64,000 nt of DNA from Periconia sp. R9002 (Eukaryota > Ascomycota > Dothideomycetes > Pleosporales > Periconiaceae): contig JAMAHW010000061.1 of NCBI GenBank assembly GCA_023627715.1, forward strand, positions 1 through 64,000, given 5' to 3'. The translations under genes and the position numbers were made by a program. How positions within the stretch are numbered: the stretch's first letter is position 1; each line of letters opens with the position of its first letter. Below, in pieces: positions 47,161-56,700 of the stretch. Under the pieces are notes generated by a model that did not search any database, was not told the DNA's origin, and saw only the letters and a list, made by a program, of their open reading frames with translations.

Positions 47161-47643
47161 GAATAAATGCCATAATATGAGAATCGTAACTAGTTTGTTC
47201 GTTAGATATTTTCTTTGGGAACGATATAACTATCATACTAACTATATAAATATTTACTATACCTAAGAATCTACGAAACAAGGAACTAGCGCTTTCTTAC
47301 TCTCTAGTTCCGCCGCGAATTATTTACTGCCTAGTCTCTATATCTACTTTTTCTACTAAAGATTTTATAGACTAAATTTCAATAGTATAGTAAACTCCAA
47401 CTGTGATCGCAGGATGTGCAACTAAAACACCATAAGAACCGAATGCCGAAGCAACTGCTTGCGTCTACACTCCGTTTCTTTGTTTGTTGTCTTTGTTTGC
47501 TGTCTTTGTTCGCTGTCTTGTTTGCTGTCTTATGGCAAATACCTTTTGCCAAGCTAGGTGGGAGGAACAAAGAATGAGGATTGCTTATCAACTCAATAGG
47601 TTCCAAGACACCTCCTCTGATTTAACACTCTACACGAAAGAAG
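47161..47643. other. Intergenic stretch with repeat tract
   Basis: 3' flank of the dioxygenase and promoter of the NTPase gene. AT-rich, RIP-like sequence (about 47210-47390) is followed by a 13-bp microsatellite. Confidence 0.5.
47479..47533 (+). repeat. Imperfect 13-bp tandem repeat (ctttgtttgctgt)
   Basis: About four consecutive copies of a 13-mer of the form ctttgtttgctgt, with single-base differences and one shortened unit, just upstream (about 110 bp) of the NTPase/nuclease-like gene start. Confidence 0.7.
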
Positions 47644-49914
47644 ATGGCGCCGGTAACAAGAGCGCAAACCTGCCTGATTGCTAAGCAGCAAGCAGCAGAG
47701 AAGAAGTGTCCACAAGGCTCACAAACACCCAAACAACCACCCAGGAAACCCCGAACAAAGCATGGAACGTCCCATAAAGAAGATTTGTCACAGTCCTTGA
47801 TACATGAAAGCCGCCCGCAAATTGCCAGTGAAATCGAGCATCTTTCGGATTCTTCAAGTTATATCACCGAATTGCAGTGGCCTTGCCAACAGTGCTCTTG
47901 CCAGAGAGGAGTTTTCCGTGGTTTAATTGACGAATGCATCCGTTGCAGTCATAGCATTATACTGCACCAATACGATCTTATGGATCCCTGGTCTCCTGGC
48001 ATTGATTTTGCGTGCGATCGCCAAGAACTAGTTACTGAAGTCTTGCAAAAGGCTCGAGAGATGGGTGTCATCGTTATTCGTGCAACCCCTCAAGTTGGGA
48101 AGAGTACCCTTCTTAAACTTCTTGGAAAGCACGTTCTCGATAACTCAAAAGACTTAGAGCCTGTATACATCAATTGGGGACTGCGGAAGAAAAAGAAAGA
48201 AGATTCTGTCATAAAGTACCTTGAAACCGCAAGGCAGGAATTCATTATTGCTAACGCAAAAAAACGACCGACGCAGAAAAAATCCCGGCCGATTTACTTA
48301 ATTGACGAGGCACAATTCTCGTACGACGAAGTGGAATTTTGGGATATGCTCGTTAAGAATAGACCTACGCGGGCTAGCGCTTTGTATATCCTTGTTTGTG
48401 TCTACGGTTCGCAAGGTGTCTCGCAATGCCGCGAGCCCCAGATAGAATCCCAGGCTCTCCGGATGCATGACCTACATCGCATTGAACTGCGTTCTATGCT
48501 CTTCACTGTTAAAGATATCCAATCTACTCTCCATCAATGGGCCATTGCTAGAGGAATTGAGACCAAAGGTAATGTTGAGCAAAACATATACACCACGTCC
48601 GGGGGGCATCCGGGTGTAGTTGGCGTACTCCTTCGCTTTTTGAACGACATTCTCAAAAAGGTAAGTTTCTAGATCTGGGACTGGGAGAACATTCTTATTG
48701 ATATGAGAAAGGACTTTCCAACTCAACAACAGGTTACGCGAACTTTGTGGCATTCTATAATCCTGGAGCACACGGAAGCGATTGTAGACTACCTTAGCGA
48801 GTATGGGAGAGGCTTTTGGACATCCTTTGCGGAGGATTGGGTTCGTAACGAGCTAAAAAAAGACTTCTTTTTCGATAACTCCCAATACCGCCATCTCCGT
48901 TTTGAACATATACAAGATGCTATGAAGCAGGCGGCTCGATATCCATGTGGAGTAACGAGGAACTCAACGACCTACTTAGACGCACTTGGATTCTGCCACA
49001 AGATGGGCTATCTGCATACTGAACAGAAAGGTGGCAAGGGAGAGATAACGTTCACCTTCGCTTCACCATTACATCGAAAAGTCGCTTATCGCCGTCTTTT
49101 TGCAACCCCAGATCCGAACGAGATCTCAAGGATCAATCTGAAAGAGCTATGCATGAATGCTATCGCTCGTTTTAGTCCACATGTTCTCGAACATCGTCGC
49201 GATCTCTCTAGTAGTAGAAGCTGGGGTATCCCAGCGGCTGCTTTTCAGAACGAGCTGTACTTCTGTCTTAATATCGAGCGCCAACATCTTCCTGTCTTAA
49301 CAGAGTATTCGCAAAATCTTAATGGCCGTATTGACTTCTTTATCCCTAATAAGACATGGGGGATTGAGCTGCTGCAATCTGGAACATCGACTGATATTGC
49401 CAATCACGTTTCCAGATTTGAAGTTGGTACGTACCGACAGGGGTTTGTCCTGGAAGATTTCATTATTATCAATTTTTGTCCGCGATCAGCACTTCAGTTT
49501 GTGAAGATCCTTGAGCAGATCCAGTCACATTTCTTGCATGTTGTTATCGAACCACAGGAATTGGTTGCGGAGATATATTCGCACGATTTGAAGAAGCTCA
49601 AGTGTTGGAGTTTGGGCGAGGGACGTCAAAGATCTGGCACGGTGGAGAGTCACAAAATACCACCAGGTAACGGAGAGGGGGAAATGGACGAGCACGAGCA
49701 AGGGTGGAGAGATGAGGTTAGACATCTAAGACAAGAGGCAGAGACTGCGTATCAAACGGGTAAAGAGTCGGTGTTGAACCAGATAGAGCTCGAGAAACAG
49801 GTGGAGCGGAAGGATGCGGAAATCGAGTCATTGAAGAGGGAATTGGAACAGAGCAAGAAACGCAATAGAGACTCTGAAGCATCTGAAGGGGGTAAGAAGA
49901 GAAGAAGGCGGTAG
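47644..49914 (+). CDS. Zinc-ribbon / P-loop NTPase / PD-(D/E)XK-like protein (Crinkler-type CR effector-like)
   Basis: Exons 47644-48660 and 48712-49914 (2,220 nt, 739 residues); the 51-bp intron has GTAAGT and AAAG ends. A Lys/Pro/Ser-rich head is followed by a CxxC-x13-CxxC zinc ribbon (residues 81-101), then a STAND-like ATPase with Walker A RATPQVGKSTLL (about 146-156) and Walker B PIYLIDEAQ (about 216-224). After a helical region comes GRIDFFIPNKTWGIELLQSG (544-563), matching the restriction-endonuclease-like core (Asp 547, Glu 558) seen behind P-loop NTPases in Crinkler-RHS-type (CR) eukaryotic effectors; the classical ExK lysine is replaced (IELL), as I recall for that group. The C-terminus is a coiled coil ending in a basic GKKRRRR tail, a possible nuclear signal. 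No secretion signal is seen. It may be a genome-conflict or effector gene rather than part of the metabolic cluster. Confidence 0.72.
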
Positions 49915-50579
49915 AGAATACATGACTATAGCCTGTGAGAATGTAGTGAAGTACTTGGTTGAGTTTGATTGATGGGGTAGTAAGATATCTAAATCTCTAT
50001 TTTAGAGAACCAATGAATCCAAGGGTGGATGAGTTTTTGCACTCCTTAGTGATGAAGAGATAACAGATAAACATCACGATCTCTGTTACGTCTTCGCGAG
50101 GGGTAGACAGCCACGCGAACGGCAGTTGAAGTTCACATGCAGAATATTTTCGAAAAGTACGGCTCGTTCACTCGAAGGCAATGTCGTTCCTCTGTTGCCG
50201 TAACTGTGGACAGATGCGATGGGCTCGCTTGGTGCCTGCATCGTTGCCCAGCTCACGAAGCGGGATGACATATGTATCGTCTACGCCTTTGCTTGTGCCC
50301 GGAGTAATAAAAAAGCTATTAATTGCATTCGGGTATCTCTCGTTCAACGCCAACTATATTATACGCTAACTCTTTCCGCGAGGAGACAAATTGTAGCACT
50401 GCTATGCGACTTTTTGAGCCCGCAACTGGGTCTCGCAGCGGTGATATACGATACAGTTGCTAGTAGACTGCGTAGCGTTATACACTGAGTTTGGTCGGTT
50501 AATTTTGATATTGGCCTCGCCTCTATCGAGAAAGACAGAGTATTTGGAGTACGAAGTCTGATTTACCTTTGCTACGCCC
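49915..50579. other. Intergenic stretch
   Basis: 3' flank of the NTPase/nuclease-like gene. Only motif-free short open frames were seen, and composition becomes RIP-like toward the permease relic. Confidence 0.45.
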
Positions 50580-51440
50580 TTCTATTGTCTAAGTTTACAT
50601 CTTTTGACTTTTTCACGGCTTTGAGAATGTCTGTGGCTGGGTTTTTGGATTTGCCGGCCGACAATCTAATTATTTCTGTCCTGCCGTACTGAAGCGCAGC
50701 AAAGATAAAAGTTTGGAATGCCTCTTTGACACCTCTAAACGCTTTAGCGTCGCGGTAGAACTTGAATCTAATCTGATGACGCTAGCGGAGATGAGTATGG
50801 CGCAGAACGCAAGCGACGCCAGAGCTAGGACCTTGCCCAGGGCAAACTAGAATTCGGCCTCGCTAAACACCCTTACGCCTAGAAGCCCGAAGGCCACGAA
50901 CAGGAACCTTCGAATAGCTTAGTCGCCGTCTGTAAGGATTATAGAGGGAATGAATAAGAGAGGAGCCCCGCCAGAATAAAAATCTCTAAGCTAAAGTAGG
51001 CACGGGTGTCTCCTAGAAATCTAGTATTAATGCCAGATCATCTGATAGCGTTGCCAGTCCTAAACATCTTTGTTTCGGTCCCCCTCCTACAACGTATTGT
51101 AATTCACGATGATGAAACCGGACCATCGGAAGACATAATTGTCGATGAATTGAGTGGTGTAGTGAGTGAAAGAACCTGCATACTCTTCGGTTAAAACCTG
51201 AAACAACGCTTGACCCCGACAGGAAAGAAACAAAACACTGACTAGAAACAGCTATTAAAGCACTCATTTCGCCTAAGGCTTGTATGACTGTCCAGAGTAA
51301 TATCCCGACAACCGCAAAGCAGATCAGCAATCTGTAGGTCCTGCATTGGAAAGCCTAGTTCCCATTCCTATAAAGTAGCCTGGACCTATGGTTCCGCCAA
51401 TGGCCACCATAGACTGGGTGGTTGCTCGTGAGTATGTTAT
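50580..51440 (-). pseudogene. Relic of an amino-acid permease (YAT/APC family)
   Basis: Minus-strand fragments in order: MVAIGGTIGPGYFIGMG (about 51350-51410, the family MIALGGTIGTGLFVG), then in another frame ICFAVVGILLWTVIQALGEM, then YAGSFTHYTTQFIDNYVFRW, then EAEF-stop-FALGKVLALASLAF around 50850 where the stop (50847-50849) replaces the expected Trp, and finally FQTFIFAALQYGRTEIIRLSAGK..NP near 50620-50720. The frame changes and the TGG-to-TAG stop show that it is not functional; the stop fits RIP. Whether some frame changes are former introns cannot be settled by eye. Later transmembrane segments are not recognisable below about 50580. Confidence 0.65.
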
Positions 51441-52346
51441 TGCAAAAGCGGGTAGATTTTATCGAGTTGGTGTTGGGAACTGGATTAGGATGATCGAGCA
51501 CCCAGTCGAATGTGAGCAGACCCATGTTGAAATTACACATGATGCTCTGCCGGATAAAATCAATGCGGTGCTCAAAATGCCGTTCGTACATCTCGGGGAT
51601 CGCTTCCTTGTTCTTCTGCATCTCTGGGAAGAAAGACCGGTGATGATCGCGCCAGAGCCAGAAGAGGCAGTGAAGCTGATAGGTTCCCATTGTCATTGCC
51701 ACATACCCTCCTCCAGCGATCTCAGGAAATTGAGCGGCGGTTTTGAGGTCATGGTGCCGGTTGATGCCGTTCACGTCTTCCTTTGAGGCGCTGATTATGC
51801 CGTATTCTTTGACGGCATTCCAGGACTCGATTGCAGTTTGTGATGGGGGGGGGGGCCTTTGAACGGAGATTTGTGCCAGAGGGAACCATTGAAGCGTGTC
51901 TCCACGAACGGTACGGATGCAAGGTCTTGACTCATAGGCGCTGATAATTTGGAAGGGTGAGCTATTAAAAAGGCGATCTCATACGAGGGGAGCATACAGT
52001 AGCTGTTGAACAAGCCGTGACAACGAGCCTGTATGGGCCCATTCATCCAACCTCGAAAAGTTGAGAAAGCTATGACTACCAAACTCGCTCCGTGGGCAAT
52101 CCAGTGTAAAATATTATATCGTCGATTCCTTCGAGTCGCTTTGTGGGTCATGCTTTCATGATGGTCGTCATCCAGAAAGGACGGCGTCGTTTCATTAGTG
52201 GGAATAGAATTGTAACCAATAGTAGTACCAATTTCGTGCAGATTCTTTCGAGGTGAATAAAAATCTCTCTTACTGAGCCAAGTGTCGAATTCTACAGCAA
52301 CAGAAAGTTCAGTGAAGTGAGAGTGTGGTTTTTCCAGCGCTCGCAT
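51436..52346 (-). pseudogene. UstYa/DUF3328-family oxidase gene, frame-broken and 3'-truncated
   Basis: From ATG 52346 the frame has a cytosolic tail, a hydrophobic segment (ILHWIAHGASLVVIAFSTF) and, after a likely intron (GTATGC..ATCAG, about 51940-51995), SPMSQDLASVPFVETRFNGS and WHKSPFKGPP, the usual UstYa lead-in. At an 11-G run (11 C on this strand) the frame changes; beyond it AIESWNAVKEYG, YQLHCLFWLWRDHH and HFEHRIDFIRQSIMC follow. The two HxxHC copper-site motifs are imperfect (Tyr for the first His; Arg for the second Cys). The 3' end runs directly into the permease relic at about 51440. UstYa-like enzymes carry out oxidative cyclisation or chlorination in fungal RiPP and other pathways. 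Here the frame break (or a sequencing error in the homopolymer), weakened motifs and missing end argue for a dead or dying copy. Confidence 0.65.
51845..51855. repeat. Homopolymer of 11 G inside the UstYa-like frame
   Basis: The run tgat-G11-cc separates the two frames of the UstYa-like gene. One more base or two fewer would join them. Such a run is prone to slippage in replication and to sequencing error. Confidence 0.95.
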
Positions 52347-52878
52347 GTGTGTCGAACATCGGCGCGAACTCTTTATTTATCTTGTGGCTCGGTCGGAGCT
52401 AGCTTCATTCGTTGCGCATGATGCAGCTCGATCTTTTGATAAGCTCCATAACGATTTTCCTTCTGTATATGTCGCTATTGATGCGGTATCAACTAACGTT
52501 CACTTCTTCAAGCGCCTGTGGGAACCATCTTTCTCAACAATGCAACGCGTATTGCAAATATAAACCAGATAGCCAATAGATATCTGTGCTGAACAAATCC
52601 GAAAATCCAGATAGTCGAAGACTAAAGATACGATGACGAAGCACAGTTGCATTTGCTGCATACCTAGGTTCAAGGTATATTACATTGAGCATGGATACAG
52701 CCCCGACGGGGAATGTTCATATGTCTATTGGACGATGAGGCAATCGTTGAAGGGTCAAGGGTTTCACTACCCTGCTTCTCTCGTAGTCTACCGTCGTAGC
52801 GCTTGAAGCGACATGAAATGGACTGATTAATAATGAATGTAGCCAGGTATACATTCAATCAAGCTGTCAGTATTCCGA
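52347..52878. other. Intergenic stretch
   Basis: Upstream region of the UstYa-like gene (minus) and of the possible small secreted-peptide gene (plus). No motif-bearing frame was seen. Confidence 0.45.
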
Positions 52879-53186
52879 ATGGTAGATCTCAGGCTTTTGG
52901 GAAAACGGAAAACTCAGTATCCAGCTCTCGCCTTCTTTTACCTACCATTAATCCGCCCACTCAAAAGTTTCAGCGTGAAGACTCTAACGCTGTTCGCTAT
53001 TGTAATCGCAAGTACTATGGCCGCTCTGGTAGCTAGCGCGAATGGTGAGCGGTCCTACAATAGTGATTCTGACAGGTTTCTAACATTAAGCCTTCAGCCG
53101 ACACAAAACGGACCAACTTCGAGATTGACACAATCCTCGATGTCCACCGCAACCCTGAGAAGTCCTCGTATGCGATTGGAAAGTAG
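52879..53186 (+). CDS. Possible small secreted peptide gene
   Basis: Proposed exons 52879-53044 and 53098-53186 (255 nt, 84 residues) with a 53-bp intron that has GTGAGC, a CTAAC branch site and CAG. The protein contains a strong hydrophobic stretch ending in small residues (TLFAIVIASTMAALVASA), which looks like a signal peptide, followed by ADTKRTNFEIDTILDVHRNP with a Lys-Arg pair just after it. The hydrophobic core is about 35 residues from the ATG, long for a signal peptide, so the true start may differ (a Val codon, GTG AAG, sits exactly where ATG AAG would be expected). Only one Lys-Arg site occurs before the stop, and no repeat of a core peptide is visible. It is the neighbour of a UstYa-family relic. 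There is no known family. Confidence 0.35.
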
Positions 53187-53705
53187 TTTGAGTGGCGCAT
53201 CAAACGACGCGCAGGCATGCAGATTGAAGGCCATAGTTATACGCAGGGGAAGCTCTGTCAATCGGGTCAGTCGGTCGTTTTCGTGCTTTTTTTTTCTTCA
53301 TCTCGAACGCTCACTCCGAATGTATGAAATCAATTGCTACGACAAGCTATTTTTGTCCTGAACGAGTTGCCGCCCAGCATGAGTCAGCAATGCAAGTGAT
53401 GACTACTTAGCTTGAGGTAATCAGTGTTCTCCAACCACAACCATTTACTCGAGCCAATCAATAACGGGCGTATCAATCAAACGCCGTAAACCTACAGCAC
53501 ACCCATACGTATAGTCTTCTACCTCGGTCTGTGCGGAGTCGCTCTCACGTCATTGTACCCCGCCGCTAATATTGACTCTGTGTAACCGACAGCAAACCCA
53601 GTGAAGTGATTTAGACGTCCCCTCGCACATCCCAAATACGAAGGCGCATTCGTTACTCCATTGTGTTTACTTCTCTGTCAGCCCGCTTGCTGCACACGCA
53701 CGTCG
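53187..53705. other. Intergenic stretch upstream of the ThDP enzyme
   Basis: No gene recognised. It presumably holds the promoter of the ThDP-enzyme gene. Confidence 0.45.
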
Positions 53706-55922
53706 ATGGCTTCGTCTACAGAGTATGTATCGTTATCCTTGGCGACACTGCCGTTATCCTTAATCCTACTTTTGATGTTCGTTTTTGTTTGCTAACAAAT
53801 ATTTCTAGATACACAACAGCCTTCGCGCTCTTCGAGGGCCTTTGGGAGGTTCGTTGTCCTTGTGCCTAAATCTTGAGTGATGACTGATGTGTTTTAACAG
53901 GCTGGTGTAAAGAATTGCTTCGTTAACCTAGGCTCAGATCACCCTTCCATAATTGAGGCCATCATCAAGGGAAAACGCGAACGCCCTGACAAATGGCCTA
54001 GAATACTAACCTGTCCATCTGAGATCACTGCTATCTCTATGGCCCATGGTTATTCACGAATCATTGACCAACAGCCGCAAGCCGTTATTGTCCACGTCGA
54101 CGTTGGAACACAAGCTCTTGCACATGGTCTCCACAACGCAAGCATAGGTCGAGCTCCTATCTTCATATTCGCTGGTCTTTGTCCGTTTACAGAATCTGGT
54201 GAGCTCCCAGGTTCACGAACGGAATATATGCACTGGCTACAAGAAGCTCCGGACCAGAAGACAATTGTGCGGCAGTACTGTCGCTATACAGGAGATATTC
54301 GTACAGGAAAGAACATTAAACAAATGATTGCTCGCGCGTGTCAAATTGCTAGCAGTGCGCCCAAAGGCCCTGTCTACCTTGCAAGTCCGCGCGAGACCTT
54401 GGCTGAATATATTCAGCCGTACTCAATACCTCAAGACCAATGGGCAAGTTGTTTTCACGTACGAATTTAGTGTCATGACATCTCATGGCAAAGTATTCTA
54501 TGATACTATTTAGTCTTTCATTTACTTGAGTTTGATTCAACTGACTTTGTACCTGTGAAACTTAGGTACCTGTTGGTTCTGGCGCTTTACCTCAGGAAGC
54601 CGTGAACAAAATCGCTATGGCGCTAGTCAATGCAGCACGGCCTTTAGTCATTACAGGGTACTCCGGCCGCAATCTCAAATGCCCCGAGCAGCTCGTTCAG
54701 CTTGCAGAGCTAGTGAAAGGCCTTCGAATCTATGACGTGCTAGGTAAGATTCTCGATGCTCTGATGCAAAACCCCAGTTAACACTCCATGGCGTGATAGG
54801 TAGCGATGTCTCGGTTCCTTTCTCGCATCGCGCATTTGTGGGATACTCACTCGGGTTTGATGATTGTACGCGGGACGCGGATGTCATCTTACTGCTTGAT
54901 TGCGACGTGCCGTGGATCCCTTCTCGAAACCCGCCCTCGAAAGATGCCAAGATTTACCACATCGATCTTGACCCACTGAAGCAGCAATTTTCAGTTTCCT
55001 TCTTCCCTGCTCATGGACGGTGGAGAGCAGATGCTTATGAAGCGTTGACCCAGATAACGCAATACCTTCACCAGAACGCTTCGCTGCAAGCTACTCTACA
55101 AGATACAGAACACCAGACTCGTTGGAATCGACTTCAAGACGCTCAAAGATCACGTCTTCAAGAGATCGCTGCGTTACCGACTCTCACGGACGATGCACCT
55201 CTTGATATCCATAACATCGGCAGCCTGCTCAGGAGTTCACTTCCCGAGCATACTACCTTTGTCGTCGAGGTTTCATCAAATAGTCGACCTCTTTTCAATC
55301 AGCTACAATGCGAACGACCGGGAAGTTGGATCAACGGCGGTTCCACGGGTATAGGATGGAGTAATGGCGCCGTTCTCGGGGTCAAGCTCGCGCTACAAGA
55401 TCAGGCCAAAGATCAGGCTAAAGATCACAGCGAAAAAGACAAACCTCCTCACAATGAGCTAGTTTGCCAGGTTGTTGGCGATGGTTGTTTTATGTGCTCA
55501 GCTCCGTCGAGTGCTGCATGGGTAGCACGCAAGTACGAGATTCCAGTGCTAACGGTAGTGCTCAATAACGGAGGTTCGTACATTTCATTGTCAAATCACT
55601 CCTACTCCAACTAACACAACTTACGAGTGAAACAGGTTGGAAAGCCCCTCGAAATTCCACCGCCCTTGTGTATCCAGACGGCCTCAACAAAACAGCGACG
55701 GACGAAGAACTCAACATTTCCTTCAATCCTTCCCCCGACTACGCGGCGCTGGCCGAGGCTGCCGCCGGATCAGGGTCTGACAAAGTCCCTGGAGGTTGGA
55801 TGAAGGGTGTACGGGTGGCTACTGTGCAGCAGCTTCGCAAGCAGCTCCAGGATGCTGTTAAACGAGTAGAGGGAGATGGTAAGGGCGTATTAATCGAAGC
55901 TTTGATGGAAGGTCGGGAGTAG
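53706..55922 (+). CDS. ThDP-dependent enzyme (acetolactate-synthase/benzaldehyde-lyase-like)
   Basis: Six exons 53706-53722, 53809-53848, 53901-54458, 54566-54743, 54800-55573 and 55636-55922 (1,854 nt, 617 residues); the first two exons are only 17 and 40 nt. The N-terminal pyrimidine-binding domain has CPSEITAISMAHGYSR with the catalytic Glu at residue 60. The middle domain is seen in ARPLVITGYSGRN. The C-terminal pyrophosphate-binding domain has VVGDGCFMCSAPSSAAW (GDG at 491-493) and VLTVVLNNGGW (NN at 520-521), the complete GDG-x27-NN metal/ThDP motif. An Asp/Gln/Lys-rich insertion (QDQAKDQAKDHSEKDK) sits in a loop before it. It should catalyse carboligation or decarboxylation of 2-oxo acids. 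The family also supplies branched-chain amino-acid synthesis, but this copy diverges from ordinary Ilv2 and lacks an evident mitochondrial presequence. Confidence 0.85.
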
Positions 55923-56700
55923 TAGCGGTAATCACAATCAACAGATGGTCCTGGGCAATCTAACTATGGTTAGTCCCAGGAGTCGAACTGTACTTAACTG
56001 TTCGGTTGACTAGAACGAAATTATATCATCGCATCAATAACGATATGATGGCTTCGCGCTTGTGAAATTATATATATCAGTACTAGAGCAAATGAATCAT
56101 AGCGCCGGTGAGTTTACTCAATATCGACGGGTTGAAGTAGTAACAATTCACATGTGAATGAACGACACAAAAATTGTTGAGAGAAGCCGATTTAATGCTG
56201 GTGACCAGTCTTCATGGTGAGGTTCTATGGGAAACGCTGATTCATTTAGTATTATTTCCTGGAACCACGACAAGGAATTTTTCAAACATCTAACAATTGT
56301 GCATGTTTACTTTAGGTCATATCTACTAATCCAATTCAACTTCCTTTTAATGCATCGTAAAGCGTTGTTTCGACAGCTTGCAGCGCCCAGTTATCTATCC
56401 ATCCCATACATAAAAGAAACCCCGCTTTCGCTTTTTTAGTTCTTAGTACAGAACTTCCATCATACTTATTTTCGCGTAAGTGCCAGGTCGCAGTTCCGCG
56501 GGGCGCAAGACTTTGCAAGTCTAGGTCCGCTATCTTTTTTATTTCAGGTAGATCATCACACGGTCAAAAAGCCTTGTACTATTTGATCGTTCTCTTAGAG
56601 ATGTCTAAATTTTTTAGTACAGGTAGCTAAGATCTGAATACTATGTATCTCAAATCCTTTGCCAACAAGAATCCTTTAAATCGCCCAATCCTCAACAGCA
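55923..56700. other. Convergent intergenic stretch
   Basis: Between the ends of the ThDP enzyme (plus) and the HET gene (minus). No gene, repeat or RNA was recognised. Confidence 0.5.

Noticed and set aside
47161..47400. Second small retroelement fragment suggested by AT-rich TpA-rich sequence
   Set aside because: Composition is RIP-like, but no LTR or pol motif could be read.
52879..53361. 160-codon unspliced reading of the small secreted gene
   Set aside because: The unspliced tail looks non-coding, while a 53-bp intron with a CTAAC branch site gives a shorter plausible product.
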